A DNA stretch of 64,000 bases from Bacillota bacterium (GCA_023433505.1 JAEZCO010000004.1:62001-126000); one strand, 5' to 3'. Counted from the stretch's first letter, positions 45,518 through 54,120 are shown. Program-made: numbers and translations. Notes: generated from the sequence alone by a model not told the origin.

Positions 45518-46462
45518 ATGAAATCCAGAGAACGCATTGACAAGGCATTGTCTTTCATAGAGACAGACAGGCCGCCGCATTTTGAAAACCACTTCGGGCT
45601 GACAGAGGAAGCCTTTGGACTGAGCTTTCCGACGCATGGGGAGCTTCAGCGGGCGTCCATTAAGGAAAGGGAAATGCTTTATGGAAGAATGGCTGAGCTT
45701 TATGCCAGGATTATTGAGAAATACAGGTGGGACGCGGTGGCGCTGTGGACTCCGGGCAGCAGGGACGAGCTTCAATATGACTTTATCCCTTTTCTGCAAA
45801 AATACCTGGGCGGAGACTTCCCGATTATAAACCATGTGTGGTCGTCCTTCGTGGACCTTGAAACCGTGAAGGATTATACGGAGTTTTCCATAAAGATGTT
45901 TGAAGAGCCGGAAGAAATACATGCCTGGGCAAGGAAGATGCTGGAGGAAGCCAGACTACACGCGCAAAGGTCCATCGACGCCGGAGTATATGGAATAATC
46001 ATTGCCAGCGATTCGGCCTTCAACAGCGGCTCCTTTCTTCCGCCTGACAAGTATGCGGAATTCAGCGCCCCCTATGCCAAAGAGCTCATCGGCCTGATTC
46101 AAAGCCAGGGAGTAAAGGCGGGCTACCACACCGATGGCAACATCATGGGGATACTTGACACGATTATCGGGATGAAACCCGATTATTTGCACTCCATCGA
46201 CCCCATGGCCGGGATGGATATCAAGGTGGTCAAGGAAAGGACCTATGGAAAGGTCGCCCTGATGGGGAATGTCCAGTGTAATTATTTACAGGACGGGCCC
46301 GATGAGGATATAAAAAAATCAGCCGGGTACTGCCTGGACCACGGACCTGCCGGAGGCGGCTATATATTCAGTACCAGCAATGTGGTGTTCAAAGGACTTC
46401 CATTAAGAAGCTATGAAGTGATGCTCGATTATTTCTGGAATAGATATCCGGCGGCGGAATAA
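45518..46462 (+). CDS. Uroporphyrinogen decarboxylase (URO-D) superfamily protein
   Basis: A 314-residue URO-D-fold protein with a conserved MKSRERIDKAL start and HTDG (H204, D206) in place of the HSCG zinc motif. It therefore lacks the MtaA-type metal site and may bind differently. It sits inside a glycosidase operon, 16 bases after GH38 and about 70 before the GH106-like gene. Function unknown; possibly it acts on a modified sugar. Confidence 0.82.
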   Translation: MKSRERIDKALSFIETDRPPHFENHFGLTEEAFGLSFPTHGELQRASIKEREMLYGRMAELYARIIEKYRWDAVALWTPGSRDELQYDFIPFLQKYLGGDFPIINHVWSSFVDLETVKDYTEFSIKMFEEPEEIHAWARKMLEEARLHAQRSIDAGVYGIIIASDSAFNSGSFLPPDKYAEFSAPYAKELIGLIQSQGVKAGYHTDGNIMGILDTIIGMKPDYLHSIDPMAGMDIKVVKERTYGKVALMGNVQCNYLQDGPDEDIKKSAGYCLDHGPAGGGYIFSTSNVVFKGLPLRSYEVMLDYFWNRYPAAE

Positions 46463-46532
46463 TGATGCCGGAGGAATGGAGAAAGGCAATCCCTTGGCTG
46501 TATAAATGGCTGAGAGAGGCTGGTGTGGTGTT

Positions 46533-49274
46533 ATGAAGGAATACCTTGAGTTGTTGAAAAACCCTCCTGAGGAGGCCCGGGGAGGTACAAGGTGGTGGTG
46601 GTACGGCAGTGCCGTGACCAGGGAAGGAATCTCCAGACAGCTTGAATTCATGAAGGATGCAGGAATTGGCAGTGTGGAAATACAGGTCTTATACCCTTTG
46701 AGCCCGGATGATCCGGCCCTGGGAATCAAAAACCTTCCGTACTTTTCACCGGAATTTTTTGATATGCTTGCACATGCCTTGGAGGCTGCTGAAGAAAAGG
46801 GAATGCAGGTGGACTTTACGCTGGGCTCCTCCTGGCCCTACGGCGGCCCCTTCATCACCCATGAAATGTCTGCGCAGCAGGCTGCAAATTATCAGGTGGA
46901 TATCTGTGGTCCCTGCCGCTTTTCCTATGATTTTACTTCAAGGGTCACCGGCAGGATCATACGGCTTCAAATGGGACGCTTGGAATGCGGGAAAATGCTG
47001 GAGGAAACCGCTCTTGATCTCACAGACCGCCTGCAGAAGAAATATCTTTATGGATGGGAATATGGGGAATTTATTGAAAATATCGAGGTGCCCGAGGGCA
47101 ATTGGAAGGTTTTTGCGGTTTATATACAGAAATACAGGCAGCTTACAGGCATCCCTGCTCCTAACATGGAAGGGTATGCCATGGATCATTGCAGGAGGGA
47201 TGTAACGGACTATTTCCTGAAAAACGCTGGGGAGCCTATAATAAAAAGGCTTGGAGCTTCAAGGATAAGGTCTTTCTTTTGTGATTCCATTGAAGTGGAA
47301 GGCCATAACTGGACGGAGGGGCTTCCGGATGAATTTCAAAAAAGAAGGGGATACGACCTTGCCCCTTATTTGTATGCCCTTTGGGGCGACATGGGAGATG
47401 CTACGCCAGAAATAAGGCATGACTTTTTTAAAACCCTGTCGGAGCTGACACTGGAGAACTTTTTCCAGCCTTTTGCCGATTGGTGCAGGGCAAAGGGTTC
47501 CGGTTCAAGGGTCCAGGCCCATGGGACCTGGGCGGACATTCTGAAGGCTTATGCAACGGCGGATATCCCCGAAGGGGAAACCTTCGGCGAAGGCGACCGG
47601 TTTGAAGTGAATACCGTGCATAGAAAGCTTGCTTCTTCAGCAGGGCATCTATATGGAAAACCGCTTATATCCAATGAATCCTTCACCTGGCTCAGGATGC
47701 CGCGGTTCATGGAAACCCTTGAACAGATGAAAGCGGCTGTAGATGCAATATTCCTTGACGGAATGAATATGATCGTAAACCATGGATATGCCTACACACC
47801 GGAAGCAATACCGGCGCCAGGATGGGCCTTCTATGCTTCGTCCCATATATGCCACCTCAATACCTGGTGGCCATACTATAAAGAGCTTGGAACATATATC
47901 CAAACTGTAAGCGCATTCCTGCGGAGAGGCAGGAATGTGGCAGAAGTGGCTGTATACCTTCCACAGGCTGATGTCTGGTCAGAAAATGTCATTGCTGATC
48001 TGCATATTGCCATGAAACTGGAGGAGTATATCGGAAAGAAGCTGATCAACAGTCTTAACCGGCAGGGTTATTACTTTGATTATATCAATGATGAAGCCTT
48101 GACAGGTCTTGGGACCATTCACGGGAATGGACTGGAGATCAATGAAAATACTTACAAGGTTATCATTTTGCCGCAGGTACGAAGGCTGCCTTCTGAGACT
48201 GCCTTAAAGCTTCAGGAATTTGTCGGACAGGGAGGTATCCTGGTGGCTGCCGGAGGTATTCCTGAAAAAGGCTGCGGGTACTTATCGGGGAACGGTGCCG
48301 GTCCTTCGGTAAGAATAATCATGTCGTCTCTTTTCCCCGGTAGAAAGGATAGCTGGGTGCAGGTGGGCAAGGGCAGGACCTTGCATGTATCCGACAGTGC
48401 ATCCGGCACGGCGGAGCTTTTTCAGGAAGCTTTCAAGCCGGATTTGCATATAGGCAGTAATAATGGAGCAATAGGGTATGTACACAGGTTTGATCATGGC
48501 TATGACCTTTATTTCATATCAAATATAAGCAGTCTGGAGTGTCCTGCGGTCCTGGACTTCAAAAACGCAGGCACACAATTTACTGTAATGGATCTTCTAG
48601 AAAAAAAGGTTATTACGGTAAAAGGGTATGCTTTTACGGGAGGAGCCGGGTCCTTAAGACTGGAGATCGACTTTGCGCCTTTTCAATCCCTGTTGGTTTT
48701 GTTCGGAAAGGATGTCCAAAGCAGCAGGACCGACAACACTGTAAAACTCTGCCACGGGATGGACATATCCGGCGGATGGCATTTTTCCATACCGTCAAAA
48801 GACCTGGAGCTGGCAATGGAAACCGTACATACATGGGAGACCGTAGAGGAGTTAAAATACTATACGGGAGAAGGAATATACAGGAAAACACTGTTTGCAG
48901 ACAGCGCAATTTTAAAAAGCGAAAGGCTTCTGCTTTCTTTCGAGAAAGTGGCTGAAGTAGCTGAAATATACGTAAACGGAGTATCCGCAGGCGTTTTATG
49001 GAAGGCTCCCAGAGAGCTTGATATCAGACCGTATCTGAAGGAAGGGGCCAATGAACTGATGGTCAAGGTTGTAAACCTATGGATCAACGACGCTGTCAAT
49101 CCCAAAAAGGAAGAATTCCTCAGCAGCCGGACAGTTATAGACGAATGGCCTTATTTTGCTGACACTATCGGTCATATCCGGCAAAAACGCCTTTACAACT
49201 GGCGGGAAAGGGAGCACATAAAACAGCCGCTGCCATCAGGAATAGGTGGAAAGGTCATGCTAAAAAGCATGTAG
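46533..49274 (+). CDS. Glycoside hydrolase, GH106-like (alpha-L-rhamnosidase family)
   Basis: A protein of about 913 residues resembling the Glyco_hydro_106 domain: EEARGGTRWWWYGSAVT start, VDFTLGSSWPYGGP, the long barrel with RVQAHGTWAD and NESFTW, then beta-sandwich modules and a carbohydrate-binding-like C-terminus (ISGGWHFS; LSFEKVAEVAEIYVNGVSAG; VNLWIND). No signal peptide, so cytoplasmic. The ATG at 46533 is preferred over 46506; neither has a strong site. Expected substrate is a rhamnose-type or related deoxysugar glycoside; specificity is not certain. Confidence 0.8.
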   Translation: MKEYLELLKNPPEEARGGTRWWWYGSAVTREGISRQLEFMKDAGIGSVEIQVLYPLSPDDPALGIKNLPYFSPEFFDMLAHALEAAEEKGMQVDFTLGSSWPYGGPFITHEMSAQQAANYQVDICGPCRFSYDFTSRVTGRIIRLQMGRLECGKMLEETALDLTDRLQKKYLYGWEYGEFIENIEVPEGNWKVFAVYIQKYRQLTGIPAPNMEGYAMDHCRRDVTDYFLKNAGEPIIKRLGASRIRSFFCDSIEVEGHNWTEGLPDEFQKRRGYDLAPYLYALWGDMGDATPEIRHDFFKTLSELTLENFFQPFADWCRAKGSGSRVQAHGTWADILKAYATADIPEGETFGEGDRFEVNTVHRKLASSAGHLYGKPLISNESFTWLRMPRFMETLEQMKAAVDAIFLDGMNMIVNHGYAYTPEAIPAPGWAFYASSHICHLNTWWPYYKELGTYIQTVSAFLRRGRNVAEVAVYLPQADVWSENVIADLHIAMKLEEYIGKKLINSLNRQGYYFDYINDEALTGLGTIHGNGLEINENTYKVIILPQVRRLPSETALKLQEFVGQGGILVAAGGIPEKGCGYLSGNGAGPSVRIIMSSLFPGRKDSWVQVGKGRTLHVSDSASGTAELFQEAFKPDLHIGSNNGAIGYVHRFDHGYDLYFISNISSLECPAVLDFKNAGTQFTVMDLLEKKVITVKGYAFTGGAGSLRLEIDFAPFQSLLVLFGKDVQSSRTDNTVKLCHGMDISGGWHFSIPSKDLELAMETVHTWETVEELKYYTGEGIYRKTLFADSAILKSERLLLSFEKVAEVAEIYVNGVSAGVLWKAPRELDIRPYLKEGANELMVKVVNLWINDAVNPKKEEFLSSRTVIDEWPYFADTIGHIRQKRLYNWREREHIKQPLPSGIGGKVMLKSM

Positions 49275-49345
49275 ACTATTTGAGCATAGGGATATTGAAG
49301 GGTCCTACTCCGCTTCTTGACGCCCATATCCCATGCAAACATCAG

Positions 49346-49391
49346 AGTGCTGCCCGGCGCGTAATGGATAGGGCTCGGCAGCCACTTTTTA
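49346..49391 (+). terminator. Probable terminator of the GH38/URO-D/GH106 operon
   Basis: AGTGCTGCC (49346-49354) pairs with GGCAGCCACT (49377-49386) with one bulge, followed by TTTTT. It also faces the end of the convergent radical SAM gene. Confidence 0.65.
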
Positions 49392-49395
49392 TTTC

Positions 49396-50265
49396 TCAAA
49401 AAAGACTTAACTGCTCCATTTGCTGTTTGTCTTCAAAGGTATTCAGATACTCAAATATCTCATCATTGTTGCAGATAATGCCATGCTTTTTGCACTCGCT
49501 GCGGAAAATATCCATCAGCGTATCGTTGTTATCACTGGGCACTTCATAGCTGTAGCCGTATCTCTTTTGATATTTTTGCTTAAGTCCGGGAAAATGCCGG
49601 TCGAGCTTTGCATAAAAATATTCCCTGTCCCCGTCCCGCAGTGTCAGCCCCATGCTGAAGCAAATAATACCATAGACCTTGGCCTTAATGCAATAATCCA
49701 GGATGCCCCTCAGATTTTCCTCCGTGTCGTTGATAAAGGGCAAAATGGGGCTTAACCATACAACTGTGGGGATTTTGTTGTCAAGCATAATTTTCAGAAC
49801 CTCAAAGCGCTCTCTTGTAGTGGAGACAGCAGGCTCAATAATCTTACACAAGCTTTCGTCATAAGTAGTGAGCGTTATCTGAACGACACATTTGGATTTT
49901 TGGTTTATACTTTTCAGAAGATCGAGGTCGCGCAAGATACGGTTCGATTTCGTCAGAATGCTAAGGCCGAAGCCGTATTTCTCTATAATTTCAAGGCACC
50001 TTCGCGTATAGTTCAGTTCCATTTCAATGTGCATATAGGGGTCGCACATTGACCCAGTGCCGATCATACATTTTTTGCGCTTTTTCCGGAGCGCTGCCTC
50101 CAATAATTCAGGCGCGTTGCTTTTAACCTCAATATCCTCGAAGTCATGCTCCATATTATAGCACTTGCTTCTGCTGTCGCAGTAAATGCAGCCGTGGGTA
50201 CAGCCGCGATATATGTTCATCCCATTGTGTGGGGACAGAATGGCCTTTACTTCTTTAAAGTGCAT
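49396..50265 (-). CDS. Radical SAM protein, SPL/Rv2578c-like
   Basis: A 289-residue radical SAM enzyme with CTHGCIYC (C22, C26, C29) binding the 4Fe-4S cluster, and the GTGSMCDPYMHIE segment typical of the SplB-like/Rv2578c family. Its reaction is not known for this family. GTG or ATG at 50265, ending just before the GH106 terminator on the opposite strand. A separate unit from the next minus-strand gene, 210 bases away. Confidence 0.88.
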   Translation of the reverse strand: MHFKEVKAILSPHNGMNIYRGCTHGCIYCDSRSKCYNMEHDFEDIEVKSNAPELLEAALRKKRKKCMIGTGSMCDPYMHIEMELNYTRRCLEIIEKYGFGLSILTKSNRILRDLDLLKSINQKSKCVVQITLTTYDESLCKIIEPAVSTTRERFEVLKIMLDNKIPTVVWLSPILPFINDTEENLRGILDYCIKAKVYGIICFSMGLTLRDGDREYFYAKLDRHFPGLKQKYQKRYGYSYEVPSDNNDTLMDIFRSECKKHGIICNNDEIFEYLNTFEDKQQMEQLSLF

Positions 50266-50475
50266 ATTGATTTACCTTCTTTCACCCCAGTATACGTCAT
50301 ACTTACGAGGGTATCTTCTATAATAACCGATTGAACCGTCCATTCTCAAGGGCAAATCATACCGATATAGTTTTATAAAATGTATGGCGTTTTTAGTCAT
50401 CCTCCAAGCAACTGCTCAATCCATTGATAACATTCATTCAATTCCTGTCCGTTCCTCCATGATACAGATAGAGTG

Positions 50476-51453
50476 CTACATATGAATATAGTGGCCGTAA
50501 GGCTGTAGGTCCGGCAAATCTGCCTTTTTCTCCATTACAAGGAATTTGCGGATGTCAAAGCAAAGATCACATTTGCCTGTATAGTTCTCTTCGGGGATAA
50601 AGCCGTAGCTCTTGACTGCAAAGTCAAACAACCCTTTAATCCCTTCCATACTCAGGGAATAAAGTACCGGATATTTCTCAACCTTTGCACCGTCGGACAG
50701 ATCCTTAAAGTAGATTGATAGCCCTGGGCAGGATTGAGGAATAAAATTGCCGTACAAATCAATATGAAAATGGTGCGTGCCCCACAATTCCTTACAGGGA
50801 GCGGAGCCTTCAAGGATTTGCCGCAGCGGGACGGATCTTATATACCGTTTATAGGTTTGCAGGGCTCTTCCCCTTAAATTCAGCTGGTACCGTTTCATCA
50901 GCCGCAGCTGATATCCGGAGCCGAAGAACCTTTCATACTCCTCCGGCGAATGTCTTTCAGCATCCCCCATGGCGTCCAGATCACCCCAGAACTCCATAAG
51001 CCACGGAAAAACATCCATTCTATGTTGTCTGCATGCCTCCAATAAGCCCTTCACTTTGCAGAAGGGTATAAATTCATTATGGAAAGGATCTATGGAAACC
51101 AACAAGGTATGTACACCATGGCCTTGAAGCTGCCGGAGTAAATCGCCGGTCTTGTCGAGATCCTTATGCCAGGATGCATTGGTCTCTACATATTCGATCT
51201 GTATTCTATGGTCTCCGGCTGCCTTCAGGACAGGGAAAAGTTTTTCCGGATGCAGCAGCGGTTCCCCGCCACCAATATGGATAGAATTGCAGCCTGACTG
51301 CTTCAGCAGCAGAAATATTTCTCCGGCCAGCTCAGCCGGCATATAGTCTTTGGGCCAGGCAGGAGAACTGGCATATACGCAATGCTTGCATTTTGATGAG
51401 CAATCATAATTGGTTATGATCCCTCCGGAAACCAGCCGATTGAATCGGAGCAT
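50476..51453 (-). CDS. Radical SAM protein with C-terminal cysteine motif
   Basis: A 325-residue protein with the radical SAM triad at C18/C22/C25 (CSSKCKHC), GGGEPLLHP, and C-terminal cysteines (CKELWGT... CPGLS... CDLC) that could hold an auxiliary cluster, as in SPASM-type enzymes. No peptide substrate gene is evident nearby. Function unknown. Confidence 0.85.
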   Translation of the reverse strand: MLRFNRLVSGGIITNYDCSSKCKHCVYASSPAWPKDYMPAELAGEIFLLLKQSGCNSIHIGGGEPLLHPEKLFPVLKAAGDHRIQIEYVETNASWHKDLDKTGDLLRQLQGHGVHTLLVSIDPFHNEFIPFCKVKGLLEACRQHRMDVFPWLMEFWGDLDAMGDAERHSPEEYERFFGSGYQLRLMKRYQLNLRGRALQTYKRYIRSVPLRQILEGSAPCKELWGTHHFHIDLYGNFIPQSCPGLSIYFKDLSDGAKVEKYPVLYSLSMEGIKGLFDFAVKSYGFIPEENYTGKCDLCFDIRKFLVMEKKADLPDLQPYGHYIHM

Positions 51454-51558
51454 GTCTTAAAATCACCTCTGTCGGAATTTTGGTAAATAGAATTAAAGTT
51501 TAATCGGCCCGAGAATAGGGCTTTCTGTCATTGGTCAAGCCGAGAAGGCTTGTGCTGC

Positions 51559-51789
51559 TTAAATTTCTTCCAACAATTGTGATACAGGTATTTGCAGCGC
51601 ATCACATATCTCAAATAATACTTCTAAAGAAAAAGGCTTATCGCAATTCTGGGCTTCAATCTTGGTAAGGTAACTAAGACTGATCGAGATCTTATCGGCA
51701 AGCTCCTGCTGGGTAAATCCTGCCTTTTTCCTGTAGTATTGAATTTTTCGCCCTATTATCTTATATCTTTCAGAGTATTTGCTTACCAT
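51559..51789 (-). CDS. XRE family transcriptional regulator
   Basis: A 76-residue Cro/C1-type helix-turn-helix protein (KIQYYRKKAGFTQQELADKISISLSYLTKIE). The ATG at 51789 follows GAGGTG; a GTG at 51801 overlaps that site. It diverges from the unknown gene at 51901, and the palindrome at 51839-51855 lies between them, so it probably represses that gene and itself. Confidence 0.88.
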   Translation of the reverse strand: MVSKYSERYKIIGRKIQYYRKKAGFTQQELADKISISLSYLTKIEAQNCDKPFSLEVLFEICDALQIPVSQLLEEI

Positions 51790-51838
51790 TGTATATAACA
51801 CCTCATGGAAATTGTATCCGATTTACTAAAATAAAAAG

Positions 51839-51868
51839 TTTCACTTATAGTGAAATAGATGATATAAT
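51839..51868 (+). promoter_or_regulatory. Operator/promoter of the 51901 gene
   Basis: TTTCACT-tat-AGTGAAA (51839-51855) is a perfect palindrome with a 3-base centre. TATAAT at 51863-51868 lies 17 bases after TTCACT at 51840-51845, which acts as a weak -35. The palindrome overlaps the -35, as expected for an XRE repressor site. Confidence 0.75.
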
Positions 51869-51900
51869 GTTAAATGAATTTGCTGCAAGGAGGATTTGCC

Positions 51901-52371
51901 GTGAATAAATTTCATATTCCCTATGACCTGATTCAATTTGATGGTGAAAGCCAGCTTCATGAAAAAGTAAATAAGGATATAAAATTTTCCAAATATCTTC
52001 AAGCTATGCTCGGGTTGATGGATGAAAATATTAAGGATAAGAAGCTTAAGGACCACATTGCCGAAGCCTGTCAGCTGGTGTATATTTTCGCGGAAATAGC
52101 CGCTTATAAGGAAGGCTTTCATGAGGGTATCATATTTTTGGTAAATTTTCTGGCAAGTGGGGAAATAGCCGGAGAGCTATTTAAAAGAGATCAAGACTTT
52201 GCTGTGGCATTCAAAGAATTCCTCACAGAATACAAACTTGACCGGAATATATTTATAAAAGATTATGAATTTTGCAAGACAAAAAATTCCTTATGGGATA
52301 TAATGAAGTCACAACTGAATATTAAAACAGGTGCCGGTTCTAACGCTGACAAACGGAGTTACGAACGGTGA
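51901..52371 (+). CDS. Unrecognised helical protein overlapping a cobalamin riboswitch
   Basis: About 156 residues, mostly helical, without signal or membrane segment. GTG start with AAGGAGG upstream (an in-frame ATG at 51874 is before that site). I do not recognise the family. The last 16 codons (from about 52325) read through the 5' part of the cobalamin riboswitch. A decayed copy of its 3' end occurs before the second riboswitch at 53349-53423. Probably controlled by the XRE protein next door. Confidence 0.7.
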   Translation: MNKFHIPYDLIQFDGESQLHEKVNKDIKFSKYLQAMLGLMDENIKDKKLKDHIAEACQLVYIFAEIAAYKEGFHEGIIFLVNFLASGEIAGELFKRDQDFAVAFKEFLTEYKLDRNIFIKDYEFCKTKNSLWDIMKSQLNIKTGAGSNADKRSYER

Positions 52372-52496
52372 AAAGGAAAGAGGGTAAAAGCCCGCGCGGT
52401 CCCGCCGCTGTAAAGGGGAGTCCTTGCAAAATGCCACTGGGAAACCGGGAAGGCAGCAAAGGATGATGAGCCTGAAGCCAGAAAACCTGCCTGTTT
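52325..52496 (+). promoter_or_regulatory. Cobalamin riboswitch 1
   Basis: AAACAGGTGCC ... CGCGGTCCCGCCGCTGTAA ... GCCACTGGGAAACCGGGAAGGC ... AGCCAGAAAACCTGCC (the B12 box), closed by AACAG/CTGTT. All core parts of the adenosylcobalamin class are present in order. It precedes cobO, with a terminator at 52588-52623 as the expression platform. Confidence 0.95.
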
Positions 52497-52587
52497 TTAT
52501 ACACTGCTGAATTCTACGAGTGATAGAGGTGTGTGGGCCAGGATAAATAAATTATTTGTCCTGTACGTTTTGGATGCGGTTCTACGT

Positions 52588-52623
52588 AAAACCTCTTGAC
52601 TGTGATGTCGGGAGGTTTATTTC
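52588..52623 (+). terminator. Riboswitch 1 terminator (expression platform)
   Basis: AAACCTC at 52588-52594 pairs with GAGGTTT at 52612-52618, with GAC/GTC pairing inside. The upstream GATAGAGG segment can pair with the same AACCTC strand as an alternative, giving the on/off switch. The following T tract is weak. Confidence 0.75.
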
Positions 52624-52661
52624 ATTTGTGCAGATAAATAATGATGGAAGAGGGAGATAAG

Positions 52662-53189
52662 ATGGCTGGCTTGGTTCATATTTATACCGGAAACGGAAAA
52701 GGTAAAACAACGGCGGCAATAGGGCTTGGCATACGGGCAAGCGGTAGGGGATTAAAGGTGTTGATGGTCCAGTTTCTCAAAGGGACGGATACCGGAGAAA
52801 CAAAAATCATTGAAAATCTCAATCCTTATTTCCGGATTTACCGCCAGGAGGAAATAAAAAAATTTGTGTGGACCATGACTGAAAACGAATTGAAGGAATT
52901 AACGACAGTGCAGCAAAAGCTTTTTGAATATGCTGTAAGTGCTGTCAACAGCGGTGAAAGCGATTTGCTCATACTTGATGAAATTATGGCGGCGGCCACT
53001 ATGGGGTTAGTCCCCATTGAGGAAGTCATTGATTTTATAAAATGTAAGCCGGAAGCGGTGGAAGTTGTATTGACGGGCAGGAATGCTCCTGCGGAGTTAA
53101 TAGAGCTTGCGGACTATGTTTCTGAAATTCACCCGGTAAAGCATCCCATGGAGAAAGGAATCCCTGCCAGGAGAGGAATCGAGTTTTAA
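52662..53189 (+). CDS. cobO: Corrinoid adenosyltransferase CobO/BtuR
   Basis: A 175-residue CobA/BtuR-type ATP:corrinoid adenosyltransferase, making adenosylcobalamin. Walker A GNGKGKTTA at about residues 10-18; later LILDEIMAA and the VLTGRNAP motif. The ATG at 52662 has GAGGGAG directly upstream; the frame is open to 52641. Under riboswitch 1, as expected for feedback control. Confidence 0.95.
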   Translation: MAGLVHIYTGNGKGKTTAAIGLGIRASGRGLKVLMVQFLKGTDTGETKIIENLNPYFRIYRQEEIKKFVWTMTENELKELTTVQQKLFEYAVSAVNSGESDLLILDEIMAAATMGLVPIEEVIDFIKCKPEAVEVVLTGRNAPAELIELADYVSEIHPVKHPMEKGIPARRGIEF

Positions 53190-53348
53190 GAAGATTCCGG
53201 GCTTATTACGGAAAAGTTCCTGCTTGGGGAAAAGGGGGCGTTGTTTTTGCTTGAGCAGATTAAGAACGGATTAAGGTTAGTTTGATAACAAGGGACGAGG
53301 GGATTGGGAAACAACAAGAATATTTACAAAAATACTTAATATTTTCCC

Positions 53349-53423
53349 ATGACAAAAAATACTCTATGGGATATAGTGAACTTAAAAGTAAATACAAAGA
53401 ACAGGTGCCAGTTGCAGCTTTGA
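53349..53423 (+). pseudogene. Remnant of the 51901 gene's 3' end
   Basis: A 24-codon frame starting MTKNTLWDIVNLKV, clearly like the TKNSLWDIMKSQLN end of the 51901 protein. It is followed at the same relative position by riboswitch 2. DNA similarity continues upstream to about 53305 and then fades. It marks a duplication that carried the riboswitch together with the tail of its upstream gene. Confidence 0.7.
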
Positions 53424-53570
53424 GGAACAAAGCCGCGAACTGGTGAAAAGGGAAGTGGGTTGAAGCCCACGCGGTCCCGCCGCTGTGAAAGGGGAGTCCT
53501 CGCAAAACGCCACTGGGAGACCGGGAAGGCAGCAAGGATGATGAGACTTAAGCCAGAAGACCTGCCTGTT
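53400..53570 (+). promoter_or_regulatory. Cobalamin riboswitch 2 (no adjacent gene)
   Basis: Same architecture as riboswitch 1 (ACAGGTGCC, CGCGGTCCCGCCGCTGTGA, GCCACTGGGAGACCGGGAAGGC, AGCCAGAAGACCTGCC). It ends in its own terminator at 53660-53697. No protein gene follows before riboswitch 3; only the three-way-junction element and hairpins at 53710-53932 lie between. Confidence 0.95.
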
Positions 53571-53659
53571 TTTCTCACCGCGAGACTTTACGAGCGATAG
53601 AGGGGTGTAATCAGGATAATTCAATCATTGTCCGGTATAGTTTGAATGCGATTATACAT

Positions 53660-53697
53660 AAACCTCTTGACCGTCGGGTCGGGAGGTTTATTTTTTT
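53660..53697 (+). terminator. Riboswitch 2 terminator
   Basis: AAACCTC at 53660-53666 pairs with GAGGTTT at 53683-53689, followed by ATTTTTTT. The strongest T tract of the three riboswitch terminators. Confidence 0.85.
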
Positions 53698-53709
53698 GAA
53701 AAATAAGTT

Positions 53710-53802
53710 TTGAACAACGTCACAGTCCGCCTCCTCTAAGGCGGGTATCGAATGAAAAAGCTGTCGGTGGTGAGAAGCAATCTCCCGCACGACGTTGTTC
53801 AA
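53710..53802. repeat. Three-way-junction repeat, copy C
   Basis: Outer stem of 12 perfect pairs, TTGAACAACGTC (53710-53721) with GACGTTGTTCAA (53791-53802); second stem CCGCC 53727-53731 with GGCGG 53740-53744; third stem GTGG(t)GAG with CTCCCGC (about 53766-53788), again with a bulged T. TATCGAAT between stems 2 and 3 is shared with copies A and B. It lies between cobalamin riboswitches 2 and 3. Confidence 0.65.
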
Positions 53803-53932
53803 ACGCCACGTGCAAGCGTGGCGCACGAAGTGTAGCGCAGGGCGGATTCATTTCGCCCGTAGCCAGGGGTATGGAGGCATACCCCATTGGAAATTGAATG
53901 GGCGGATAAAAGCAATTGTTCGCCTTTCCATG
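53803..53932. other. Series of hairpins between riboswitches 2 and 3
   Basis: Four consecutive foldable units: CGCCACG/CGTGGCG (53804-53823), GGGCG/CGCCC (53840-53858), GGGGTATG/CATACCCC (53866-53885), and TGGAAA/TTTCCA with an inner GGCG/CGCC (about 53887-53932). No credible ORF on either strand. Possibly a noncoding RNA or the end of a mobile element. Confidence 0.5.
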
Positions 53933-53948
53933 TGACAAGTTTATAGAG

Positions 53949-54120
53949 AACAGGTGCCGGTGGTGGATTCGGGGGACGGGTCCATGCACCGGTGAAAAGG
54001 GAAGCGGGTAAAAGCCCGCGCGGTCCCGCCGCTGTGAAGGAGGAGCCCTTGCAGGATGCCACTGGGAAACCGGGAAGGCAGCAAGGATGATGAAACTTAA
54101 GCCAGAAGACCTGCCTGTTT
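53949..54120 (+). promoter_or_regulatory. Cobalamin riboswitch 3
   Basis: AACAGGTGCCGG, CGCGGTCCCGCCGCTGTGA, GCCACTGGGAAACCGGGAAGGC, AGCCAGAAGACCTGCC, closed by AACAGG/CCTGTT. It leads, through a terminator at 54205-54240, to the Spo0E-like gene and the URO-D/CobW/nucleoside hydrolase cluster. Confidence 0.95.

Noticed and set aside
24600..53802. TnpB or IscB guide RNA, or IS200/IS605 end, for the three-way-junction element
   Set aside because: The second stem recalls IS605-type end hairpins, but no transposase or TnpB/IscB gene is present near any copy, and no shared target sequence was seen.
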